A stretch of DNA of 21,249 bases from CAZLMF01 sp964560565 (GTDB lineage: Bacteria; Bacillota; Clostridia; Oscillospirales; Ruminococcaceae), in NCBI GenBank assembly GCA_964560565.1, contig CAZLMF010000021.1:1-21249 (forward strand). The letters run 5' to 3'. The notes beneath the pieces were generated by a model. It did no database searches and had not been told where the DNA came from. It saw only the letters and a list, made by a program, of their open reading frames with translations. Position numbers and translations under genes: made by a program. Shown piece after piece: positions 7,909 to 14,967 of the stretch (position 1 is its first letter; each line of letters begins with the position of its first letter).

Positions 7909-8823
7909 CTAGTCTTTTATTCTCTCTATAAGTTTTATAAAATAATCTGGTAGCGGGCTTTCGATTTCCATGTAATCCCCTGTTCTTGGGTGATTGAAAC
8001 CGATTAGCCTTGCATGAAGGCATTGTCCATTTGTGCCTACATTGGCTCTGCCCTTTGCGTACACAGCATCACCTGCAACAGGATAACCTATGTGAGCAAG
8101 GTGAACGCGGATTTGATGTGTCCTGCCTGTTTCTAATCGTAAGCGAAGGTGAGTGTAACCGTTGTAGTTGCAAATAACCTCGAAATGTGTTGTAGCAGAT
8201 TTTGAGTTGATCTCGGTAACGCACATTTTTTTACGGTCTACCTTATGCCTACCAATAGGTGCGCATATAGTGCCGCTTTGCTCCTTGACATTACCGTATA
8301 CAATTGCTTCATACGCACGTGTAAAGCTATGCGCCTTTAACTGCTTTGACAGTCCAATATGAGCAAGGTCGTTTTTCGCAACAATTAGTAAACCGCTTGT
8401 GTCCTTATCAATTCGGTGGACAATTCCAGGACGCATCACACCATTTATACCGGACAAATCGCCCTTGCAATGATAAAGCAGTGCGTTTACCAAAGTACCG
8501 TCAGGGTTACCTGGTGCTGGGTGCACAACCATGCCCTTTGGTTTATTTACAACAAGCAGGTCGCTATCCTCATAGACAATATCAAGCTCAATATTTTGAG
8601 CAACAGCTGCAAGCTCCTTAGGGGGAGGCAGCATAACATTGACGGTTTCATCGCCGTAAAGCTTATAACTCTTTGATACACACACGTTGTTTACAGTGAC
8701 CAACCCATCGTCAATTAGCCTTACTATTGAGCTACGTGTCATATCTTCAAGCTTGCTTGTCAGCCAAGTATCTATTCTTTTGCTACTATCGCCGCTTTCT
8801 GCGGTAAATGTTTTAGTTTGCAT
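7909..8823 (-). CDS. RluD/YlyB-family 23S rRNA pseudouridine synthase
   Basis: Isomerises uridines to pseudouridine in large-subunit rRNA (by analogy with RluD, helix 69) or a related RNA. The 304 residues contain an N-terminal S4 RNA-binding domain (about 15-75, SKRIDTWLTSKLEDMTRSSI) and the RluA-type catalytic domain. The signature HRIDKDTSGLLIVAK starts at residue 136, with the catalytic aspartate at D139; later blocks are the Y-E-A-I-V-Y-G segment and LRLETGRTHQIRVHLAHIG. It corresponds to Bacillus ylyB, which also follows lspA. The ATG at 8821-8823 lies inside the end of lspA (11-base overlap) and has no good Shine-Dalgarno, so it probably depends on ribosomes finishing lspA. The exact target uridines are inferred from the family only. 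Confidence 0.93.
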   Translation of the reverse strand: MQTKTFTAESGDSSKRIDTWLTSKLEDMTRSSIVRLIDDGLVTVNNVCVSKSYKLYGDETVNVMLPPPKELAAVAQNIELDIVYEDSDLLVVNKPKGMVVHPAPGNPDGTLVNALLYHCKGDLSGINGVMRPGIVHRIDKDTSGLLIVAKNDLAHIGLSKQLKAHSFTRAYEAIVYGNVKEQSGTICAPIGRHKVDRKKMCVTEINSKSATTHFEVICNYNGYTHLRLRLETGRTHQIRVHLAHIGYPVAGDAVYAKGRANVGTNGQCLHARLIGFNHPRTGDYMEIESPLPDYFIKLIERIKD

Positions 8824-9382
8824 TTTCTATTATTTTGTTAGTGTTGTCTGTTAAATCTTCAATTACTCCAGCATCAACCACACTTGTCGTTTCATCATTT
8901 TCAACCTTAGCTTTGTTTTCCTCTTTTTTGCCTGTTAGCATTACGTAAACAAATAGCAGAATGCAAGCTACTACTGTGCATGCATCAGCAAAGTTAAATA
9001 CTGCAAAGTTAATAATCCGCAAGTCAATAAAGTCAACCACATATCCATGGAAAATGCGGTCAATGAGGTTTCCTGTTCCACCGCCGATTAAAAGTGCAAT
9101 TATCCAAACAAGCCTTTTATCCTTTGCGTATTTTGTGAACAGGAACACGATAAATCCAAGAATAATAATTGAGGTAATTATAATTAGGGGAATACGAAAA
9201 CCCTCTAGTATGCTAAAAGCTGCTCCAGTATTTTCGTAATAGGTGAAGTTAAGTACTTCCTTATCCCCAAACTTAATAAGTGATATTGTTGGCATAGGCT
9301 CTATATATTTTATAGCCAAAAACTTTGTAAACTGATCAATTGCGACAAGCCCAAGTGCCGCAAGTAGCGCAATAAAAGCCAT
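8813..9382 (-). CDS. lspA: LspA, prolipoprotein signal peptidase II
   Basis: Membrane aspartyl protease that cleaves signal peptides from diacylglyceryl-modified prolipoproteins. Four membrane helices are visible (about 3-25, 63-84, 91-107 and 127-149). The active-site regions are intact: DQFTK near the N-terminus, NTGAAFS (51-57), GGTGNLIDRIFHGYVVDFID (101-120) with catalytic D117, and FNFADACTVV with catalytic D133. At 189 residues it is longer than the usual ~150-165. The extra is a cytoplasmic, lysine-then-acid-rich tail after residue 150 that lacks any domain I know. The ATG at 9380-9382 is preceded by GGAGGAAT. It lies between ileS (across a hairpin-bearing 58-base gap) and the pseudouridine synthase (overlapping), the usual Firmicutes order. 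Confidence 0.96.
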   Translation of the reverse strand: MAFIALLAALGLVAIDQFTKFLAIKYIEPMPTISLIKFGDKEVLNFTYYENTGAAFSILEGFRIPLIIITSIIILGFIVFLFTKYAKDKRLVWIIALLIGGGTGNLIDRIFHGYVVDFIDLRIINFAVFNFADACTVVACILLFVYVMLTGKKEENKAKVENDETTSVVDAGVIEDLTDNTNKIIENAN

Positions 9383-9401
9383 TATTCCTCCATTAGTATA
9401 T

Positions 9402-9436
9402 ATTTAGGTTGCCGCATAATATGCCGCAACCTAAAT
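9402..9436 (-). other. Long imperfect hairpin between ileS and lspA
   Basis: An 11-bp perfect stem (ATTTAGGTTGC with GCAACCTAAAT) continues, after one mismatched pair, into four more pairs (GCAT/ATGC) around a three-base loop: 15 of 16 possible pairs over 35 bases. On the minus strand it starts four bases after the ileS stop and ends about 19 bases before the lspA ATG. No U-tract follows (next bases ATATATACTAATGG), so a standard terminator is doubtful; an RNA-processing site, a stability element or a partial attenuator is possible. Confidence 0.6.
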
Positions 9437-9440
9437 AGAA

Positions 9441-12242
9441 TTATAACATATCAGTTGTAACAGTTGCACAACGCTTGCATAGCGTTGGATGTTCTTCATC
9501 GCTACCGACACTCTCGGAGTAGACCCAGCAGCGTTCGCATTTTTCTCCATCAGCTCTGCTAATGGTAACAGAGAAACCTTCAAGCTCACCGCTTATTTCG
9601 CCGGTTTCGCCCTTTACCACCTCAACACATGAAACAATGAAAACTTCAGTTAATTCACCGGATATAGATGCTGTAAAGTCATATAGCTTGTCACTACAGT
9701 ATAGGGTTGCTTTTGCTTCGAGTGATGCGCCGATAAATTTTTCAGCACGCTTAATCTCAAGCGCTTTCTTTACTACCTCACGAATCTCATATACTTGCTG
9801 CCACTTAGCCTTAAAGGAATCGTCATAAGCCCTGCCTGATGCCTTAGGCATTTCGTTGTATACTACACACTCAGTATCATCTGACTTAGAGTGGGGCATA
9901 TGCTGCCATATTTCGTCTGAGGTATATGCAAGAATTGGAGCAATAAGCCTTGTAAGTGCGTCTAAAATGGTATACATAACTGTTTGCGCCGCCTTACGGG
10001 TTAGCGAGTTGTCCTCCTCGCAATATAGCCTATCCTTAATAATATCCAAATAGAAGTTTGACATGTCAAGTACACAGAATCTATGAATGCTGTGGTAAAC
10101 AATATGGAAGTCTAGATTCTCGTAAGCTTCAGTTACACGTTCAATCAGCTCGTCGAGCTTCATTAGTGCCCACTTGTCAAGCTCTAGCAGGTTATCGTAA
10201 GCAACCATATCTGAATCGGGATTGAAGCCTGTTCCGCTTTGCAGGTTACCTAAAATAAAACGTGCAGTGTTGCGGATTTTGCGATAAGATTCACTGATTT
10301 GCTTAAGAATTTCCTGTGAAATACGGTTGTCGCTGTGATAGTCAAGTGATGCAATCCATAGACGTAGAATATCAGCGCCATAAACCTTAATTATCTCACT
10401 CGGTTCAACGGTGTTACCTAGAGACTTGGACATCTTGCGTCCGTCACCGTCTACAGTCCAACCATGGGTGCAAACAGCCTTATAAGGAGCTTTCCCACGC
10501 CAAGCAACTGCAGTTAGTAGTGATGACTGGAACCAACCACGGTATTGGTCGCCACCTTCAAGATAAAGGTCAGCAGGCCAAGTTAAGTCCTCGCGTTTAT
10601 CAAGTACAGCTGCATGGGAGCTTCCGCTGTCAAACCATACATCCATTATATCCTTTTCCTTTGTAAACTCGCCGCAGCCACATTCGCATTTAACGGATGC
10701 AGGAATAAACTCAGATGGATCTTTTTTGTACCAAGCGTCAGAACCCTCGGCTTCGAATAGCTTTGAAATCGCAGAAATGGTTTCGTCGTTGACTATATCT
10801 TTGCCGCAATCCTTGCAGTAAATAATCGGGATTGGTACGCCCCAGCTGCGTTGGCGAGAAATACACCAGTCGTTGCGCTCGCTAACCATGCTTTTTATGC
10901 GTTCGCCACCCCATCCGGGGATCCACTTAACATCATCAATTGCTTTGAGGGTAGCTTCCTTAAAACCTTCAACAGAGCAAAACCATTGTTCGGTAGCTCT
11001 ATATAGAATCGGTTCGCGGCAACGCCAGCAATGCGGATATTGATGAATTATTTTCTGTATAGCGTGAAGATGACCAGTTTGCTCTAGCTTTTTAGCGATA
11101 GCTTTGTTAGCATCCTTTGTTGAAAGTCCCACAAACTCCCCTGCTTCAGCAGTAAGCTTACCCTTGCTGTCAACAGGGACAACAATACCAATTTCCTTGT
11201 ACTTTAAGCAAACCTCATAGTCCTCATGACCGTGTCCAGGTGCTGTATGTACACAGCCTGTACCACTTTCAAGGGTGACATGGTCGCCGACAATCATAAG
11301 TGACTTGCGGTTAAGGAATGGGTGTTCAACTGTCATGTATTCGAAATCCTTACCAAGGAAAGTACCGACAGTTTCGTATTCAGTGATGCCAGCGGCTTCC
11401 ATAGTAGCTGCAACAAGATCCTTAGCCATTAGTAGGTATTCACCATCGTGTTTAACGAAGGTGTACTCAAAATTAGGGCCAAGGCATATTGCAAGGTTGC
11501 CGGGCAATGTCCATGTGGTGGTAGTCCATATTACAACATAAGCCTTATCAAGGTCAATTCCAGCATTTGCAAGCTTGCCCTTGTCGTCTGATAGCTTAAA
11601 CTTAACATATATTGAATGTGTAGAATCCTGTTCATACTCGATTTCTGCCTCTGCTAAAGCAGTTTGGCAGTCAGGACACCAATAAACAGGTTTAAGTCCC
11701 TTATAGATGAAGCCCTGCTTTGCAATTTCGCCAAAAACTTCAACCTGACGTGCTTCAAAACTATTAGCTAAGGTCATATATGGGTTATCCCAATCGCCCC
11801 ATACACCAAGGCGCTTGAACTGCTCACGCTGTGTATTGAGGCATTCGCACGCAAACTCACGACAGTGCTTGCGTATAACAAGAGGGTCAACTGCGCCGTT
11901 TTCAACGCCAACCTTCTTTAACGCTTTAAGCTCAGTCGGAAGTCCATGCATATCCCAGCCAGGCACAAAAACTGAGCGAAAGCCGCTCATATTCTTATAC
12001 TTAACAACGATATCCTTAAGTATTTTATTGAGTGCAGTTCCGATGTGAATATCACCGTTTGCATAGGGAGGGCCATCATGCAAAATATAGCTTGGCTTTC
12101 CCTTGTTTTTTTCGATAAGCTTATGATAGCTTCTTTTCTCTTCCCAATCTGCGAGCATTTCAGGCTCACGCTGGGGAAGATTTCCTCTCATTGGGAAATC
12201 AGTTTTAGGCAAATTTAGGGTCTGGTTATAATCCTGCGGCAT
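9441..12242 (-). CDS. ileS: IleS, isoleucyl-tRNA synthetase
   Basis: Charges tRNA(Ile) with isoleucine; the CP1 insertion edits misactivated valine. The 933 residues are the full bacterial (IleRS1-type) length. The HIGH-class motif reads HIGT (66-69) in PPYANGDIHIGTALNKILKD. The editing domain has the threonine-rich WTTTTWTLPGN (239-249) and GTGCVHTAPGHGHEDYE (327-343). The second catalytic signature KMSKSLGN starts at 603. The C-terminus carries the zinc ribbon cysteines C902, C905, C922 and C925, typical of bacterial-type enzymes. The ATG at 12240-12242 follows AAGGAGAG. The gap to divIVA is only 18 bases and contains no T-box leader, so expression must come from the division-gene transcript or an internal promoter. 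Threonine in the fourth HIGH position is, as far as I recall, a tolerated variant. Confidence 0.98.
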   Translation of the reverse strand: MPQDYNQTLNLPKTDFPMRGNLPQREPEMLADWEEKRSYHKLIEKNKGKPSYILHDGPPYANGDIHIGTALNKILKDIVVKYKNMSGFRSVFVPGWDMHGLPTELKALKKVGVENGAVDPLVIRKHCREFACECLNTQREQFKRLGVWGDWDNPYMTLANSFEARQVEVFGEIAKQGFIYKGLKPVYWCPDCQTALAEAEIEYEQDSTHSIYVKFKLSDDKGKLANAGIDLDKAYVVIWTTTTWTLPGNLAICLGPNFEYTFVKHDGEYLLMAKDLVAATMEAAGITEYETVGTFLGKDFEYMTVEHPFLNRKSLMIVGDHVTLESGTGCVHTAPGHGHEDYEVCLKYKEIGIVVPVDSKGKLTAEAGEFVGLSTKDANKAIAKKLEQTGHLHAIQKIIHQYPHCWRCREPILYRATEQWFCSVEGFKEATLKAIDDVKWIPGWGGERIKSMVSERNDWCISRQRSWGVPIPIIYCKDCGKDIVNDETISAISKLFEAEGSDAWYKKDPSEFIPASVKCECGCGEFTKEKDIMDVWFDSGSSHAAVLDKREDLTWPADLYLEGGDQYRGWFQSSLLTAVAWRGKAPYKAVCTHGWTVDGDGRKMSKSLGNTVEPSEIIKVYGADILRLWIASLDYHSDNRISQEILKQISESYRKIRNTARFILGNLQSGTGFNPDSDMVAYDNLLELDKWALMKLDELIERVTEAYENLDFHIVYHSIHRFCVLDMSNFYLDIIKDRLYCEEDNSLTRKAAQTVMYTILDALTRLIAPILAYTSDEIWQHMPHSKSDDTECVVYNEMPKASGRAYDDSFKAKWQQVYEIREVVKKALEIKRAEKFIGASLEAKATLYCSDKLYDFTASISGELTEVFIVSCVEVVKGETGEISGELEGFSVTISRADGEKCERCWVYSESVGSDEEHPTLCKRCATVTTDML

Positions 12243-12260
12243 TAATTGTTCTCTCCTTGG

Positions 12261-13040
12261 TTACTCATTGTTCTTGCCAAACTGCAGCTCACCAAAGCCG
12301 CCGTTATTAGCTTTATTATGACCGTTATAAAACGGATCTTTTTCTGTTTTTTCTGTGTTTTCTTTAACTTCGTTTTCTTGGATAGTATTCTCTTCGCTTG
12401 TATCAGTATCGTTATCCTCAGCTTCTACATCAGCTTGATCCTCTGAAAACTCAGTAAAGGTAAGTGTTTCATCTAGGTCATTTTCAATTTCCTTTGACAT
12501 ATCCTCATAATCCTCAGATTTATCCTCAATCTCAGGTAATTGAGTGATATTACTAAGATGAACTTTATACATTGAAAGTAATGATGACTTGAAGTCTGAC
12601 ACTTCTTTGCGAAGTCTTGTTAGATTATTGCTTTCGTATTCAGATTTTTTCTGTAAATCATTAATTATCTCGCTGTTCTTGTGCTCTGAATCTCTAATAA
12701 TACTCTCAGAGGTTTCAGTTGCTTTTGCAATTAAATCATCAGCTTGACGCTTTGAGCTTAACAAAAGCTCCTCTGACACTCTTTTAGCCTCAGAAACAAC
12801 TAAATTACCCTGTTTCTGTGCACCTAAAAGTGCGTCCTTAAGAGCGTCCTCGTCATTGCGGTATTCTCGAACCTTATTCGCAAGGATTTCGAGTTTCTTC
12901 TCAAGCTCGGCTTTTTCTTTATTAAGCGCAGTCAACTCATTGGACACCACACTCAGGAATTCGTCGACCTCCTCAGTTTTATAGCCGAACATAGCAGCCT
13001 TATCAAACTTTTTAGATGCGACATCTTTAGGATTTAACAT
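12261..13040 (-). CDS. divIVA: DivIVA-family cell division/polarity protein
   Basis: Coiled-coil scaffold that binds negatively curved membrane at septa and poles and recruits division, chromosome or wall-growth factors. The N-terminal domain reads MLNPKDVASKKFDKAAMFGY, then EVDEFL (24-29): the usual short membrane-binding segment followed by coiled coil. A long heptad-like helix covers about 30-160, with a break near 70-80. After residue about 169 comes a very acidic, Asp/Glu/Ser/Thr/Asn-rich tail to about 234, and a terminal peptide with FGELQFG (249-255). The ATG at 13038-13040 is chosen because AGGAG lies eight bases upstream; the in-frame GTG nine bases further up overlaps that ribosome site. 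It is encoded 15 bases after ylmH and 18 bases before ileS. At 259 residues it is longer than B. subtilis DivIVA (164), mainly because of the tail. Confidence 0.93.
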   Translation of the reverse strand: MLNPKDVASKKFDKAAMFGYKTEEVDEFLSVVSNELTALNKEKAELEKKLEILANKVREYRNDEDALKDALLGAQKQGNLVVSEAKRVSEELLLSSKRQADDLIAKATETSESIIRDSEHKNSEIINDLQKKSEYESNNLTRLRKEVSDFKSSLLSMYKVHLSNITQLPEIEDKSEDYEDMSKEIENDLDETLTFTEFSEDQADVEAEDNDTDTSEENTIQENEVKENTEKTEKDPFYNGHNKANNGGFGELQFGKNNE

Positions 13041-13055
13041 AAAAATCACTCCTGT

Positions 13056-13811
13056 TTATATATACTTGCCAATAATAACATGAACGCGTCCCTTTCGGGT
13101 TAAAGTGCCAATACCACTAAGAATAAATCTACCAAAGCCTCTTATTGTAAATTTATCGTCCGGGCATACATGCTTTGCTGAATTAGTGCACTCCGTGTGA
13201 TTGAGTATCACAAGTCCTGCTTCAATAAGCTTTACAGCTTCATCACGGCTTTTACCTGTACAAAGCTTAACAATAGAGTCAAGCCTCGGAGATGCAACAG
13301 TCCCAGTTATCTCAATGAGTTCCTTTTGTGAAGGCAATTTTTGAGCTAGTCCAAGGGTAGGCTCAACGCCAACATTTCCAATTTTACTAATTCCATCAAT
13401 AATAGTACTTGCAACTGTTTCATAAGTAAAAACAACAGCAAACCCTTCCCCTACTAATATGTCACCGATGGTATCTCGATTTAATCGCAATGACATCAGC
13501 GAGCCAAGAAAATCACGATGGTTGAGGGGGAATTGCTTACGAAAGGAAAATGAAATCGGTGTAACAGGAAAGTTTTCAGGTGAAGGCTCCATATAGCTTG
13601 GGAAAACACCTAAAACGGCACGCTCTGAATCCTCATGCCCCCCGTAAAAGGAGTAACCTATTGCATTAATCGACCTTAAAGCAATACTCGCAAGATAAGC
13701 CTCTCGCTCATTAAGAAAAAAAGAATACTTGGGAATATTCCTTTTATGACACATTGAGTAAATGTCAATTACACGAGATTTAATAAGCTCGTCTTGATTG
13801 TTTGTTGTCAT
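13056..13811 (-). CDS. ylmH: YlmH-type S4-domain RNA-binding protein
   Basis: Member of the YlmH family, found beside sepF and divIVA across Firmicutes. YlmH of B. subtilis has been tied to cell division by neighbourhood and, more recently, to ribosome-associated quality control on stalled 50S subunits; I infer the same here. The 251 residues hold an N-terminal domain with GYSFYGGHEDSERAVLGVFP (52-71) and HRDFLGSLMSLRLNRDTIGD (98-117), and a C-terminal S4 domain (about 176-234) with RLDSIVKLCTGKSRDEA and the basic patch leading to GTLTRKGRVHV. The ATG at 13809-13811 is two bases after the sepF stop and has no clear Shine-Dalgarno, so translation is probably coupled. In many relatives ylmG lies between sepF and ylmH; here it is absent. 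Confidence 0.92.
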   Translation of the reverse strand: MTTNNQDELIKSRVIDIYSMCHKRNIPKYSFFLNEREAYLASIALRSINAIGYSFYGGHEDSERAVLGVFPSYMEPSPENFPVTPISFSFRKQFPLNHRDFLGSLMSLRLNRDTIGDILVGEGFAVVFTYETVASTIIDGISKIGNVGVEPTLGLAQKLPSQKELIEITGTVASPRLDSIVKLCTGKSRDEAVKLIEAGLVILNHTECTNSAKHVCPDDKFTIRGFGRFILSGIGTLTRKGRVHVIIGKYI

Positions 13812-13813
13812 GA

Positions 13814-14251
13814 CTAGAAGAATAAACCGTTGCTTTCTAGCTCGTCAATAAAATCTCCGGATATATTTACGTTGTAAGGTGTGATTATATATGTGTTATT
13901 TGTAATACGTTTGATATTGCCATCGTTTGCATATGCAACACCAGCTAAAAAGTCAACTAAACGTGAAGCTTCTTCGCGGTTAGTGGATTCGCAGTTAAGT
14001 ATAACAGTGCGCTTATCAGACAAGTGATCAGCGATTGTGCTTGCATCAGTGAGGAACTTCTCAGGCTTAACAAGTATCACTTGTAGCTGAGCGGTAGCGT
14101 GAATATTAACGACCTTATTGCTTTTCTTAATTATTGGATCCTCAAACTCATCATCAAACTTTGAATGGTTTCGAGTTACAAAATCCATTTCATCATCGCC
14201 CATTTCTTCGCCGACACCAACGATATCCTTTATTTTATCCAATAAACTCAT
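13814..14251 (-). CDS. sepF: SepF, FtsZ-associated cell division protein
   Basis: Membrane anchor and bundling partner of FtsZ in Gram-positive division. The 145 residues begin with a short amphipathic membrane-binding helix (MSLLDKIKDIVG), then an acidic linker (14-45), then the SepF core (about 46-135) with VILNCESTNREEASRLVDFL (83-102), the AYANDG turn and YIITPYNVNISGD (121-133). An alternative ATG at 14266, five codons upstream, overlaps the yggS stop as TAATG. I prefer 14251 because GGGGG, able to pair with the ribosomal CCUCC through one G-U, lies eight bases upstream and MSLLDKI fits the family N-terminus; the upstream start remains possible and would suggest coupling to yggS. Its neighbours (yggS before, ylmH and divIVA after) are the standard division cluster. 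Confidence 0.94.
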   Translation of the reverse strand: MSLLDKIKDIVGVGEEMGDDEMDFVTRNHSKFDDEFEDPIIKKSNKVVNIHATAQLQVILVKPEKFLTDASTIADHLSDKRTVILNCESTNREEASRLVDFLAGVAYANDGNIKRITNNTYIITPYNVNISGDFIDELESNGLFF

Positions 14252-14265
14252 TAGTAAAACCCCCA

Positions 14266-14967
14266 TTAATTTCTTTGTCCAAATAGCTTTGTCCCTATTC
14301 TGATTATGTTTGCACCAAACTGAATTGCTTGTGGAAAATCATTAGACATTCCCATAGACAAAAAGTCCATACTTACATTATCTAATTTTTCGCTTCTAAT
14401 GTCAATATAAATCTGTTGAATTTCGGAAAAATATTTCGCTCCCTCCCCTATTGGCGGGATTGTCATGAGCCCTCGTATCTTAACATTTTTGAGCAAAGAT
14501 ACTTCGTGCAATAGCTCACGTAGCTTTGGAACATCAACTCCGCTCTTACTTTGCTCCCCTGCGGCATTGACTTCGATAAGTATATCCATGGTTTTACCAA
14601 TAGTTTTACAGCGTTTATCTACCTCCTTTGCTAAATTTATGCTGCCTATTGATTCAATCATTTGAACCTTGTCAACTATACTTCGAACTTTATTGGTTTG
14701 AAGATGTCCAATAAAATGAATCTGAGCAGCTTTATTATATTCATCATATTTCGAAATAAGCTCTTGAGCACGATTTTCGCCTAATAGCTTTATTCCGCTT
14801 TTAATAGCAAGGTTTACAACATCCGCAGAAACAGTCTTTGTAACGGCTACTATCTGAACTTCATCGGTTCTTTTGGCGCTTAATTTAGCTTTCTCAATTT
14901 GCTCGATTATTAGTTTCATATTATCACTAATGATGTTGAATTGCTCATTTGACGGGCTTGCTGTCAT
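14266..14967 (-). CDS. YggS/YlmE-family pyridoxal phosphate homeostasis protein
   Basis: Single-domain alanine-racemase-fold protein (PLPBP family) that binds PLP without known catalysis and keeps vitamin B6 and amino/keto-acid pools balanced. The 233 residues contain the PLP lysine K44 in VAVTKT, then LLGENRAQEL, IHFIGHLQTNK, the GLMTIPP block, and the phosphate-binding end SMGMSNDFPQAI and GANIIRIGTKLFGQRN. The frame is open to an ATG at 15036, but that would add 23 non-family residues deep inside the preceding gene. The ATG at 14965-14967 has AAGGGAAGGA just upstream and gives the normal length. It overlaps the HlyD-like gene by 23 bases and its stop overlaps the alternative sepF ATG. It is the usual partner upstream of sepF. 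Confidence 0.94.
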   Translation of the reverse strand: MTASPSNEQFNIISDNMKLIIEQIEKAKLSAKRTDEVQIVAVTKTVSADVVNLAIKSGIKLLGENRAQELISKYDEYNKAAQIHFIGHLQTNKVRSIVDKVQMIESIGSINLAKEVDKRCKTIGKTMDILIEVNAAGEQSKSGVDVPKLRELLHEVSLLKNVKIRGLMTIPPIGEGAKYFSEIQQIYIDIRSEKLDNVSMDFLSMGMSNDFPQAIQFGANIIRIGTKLFGQRN

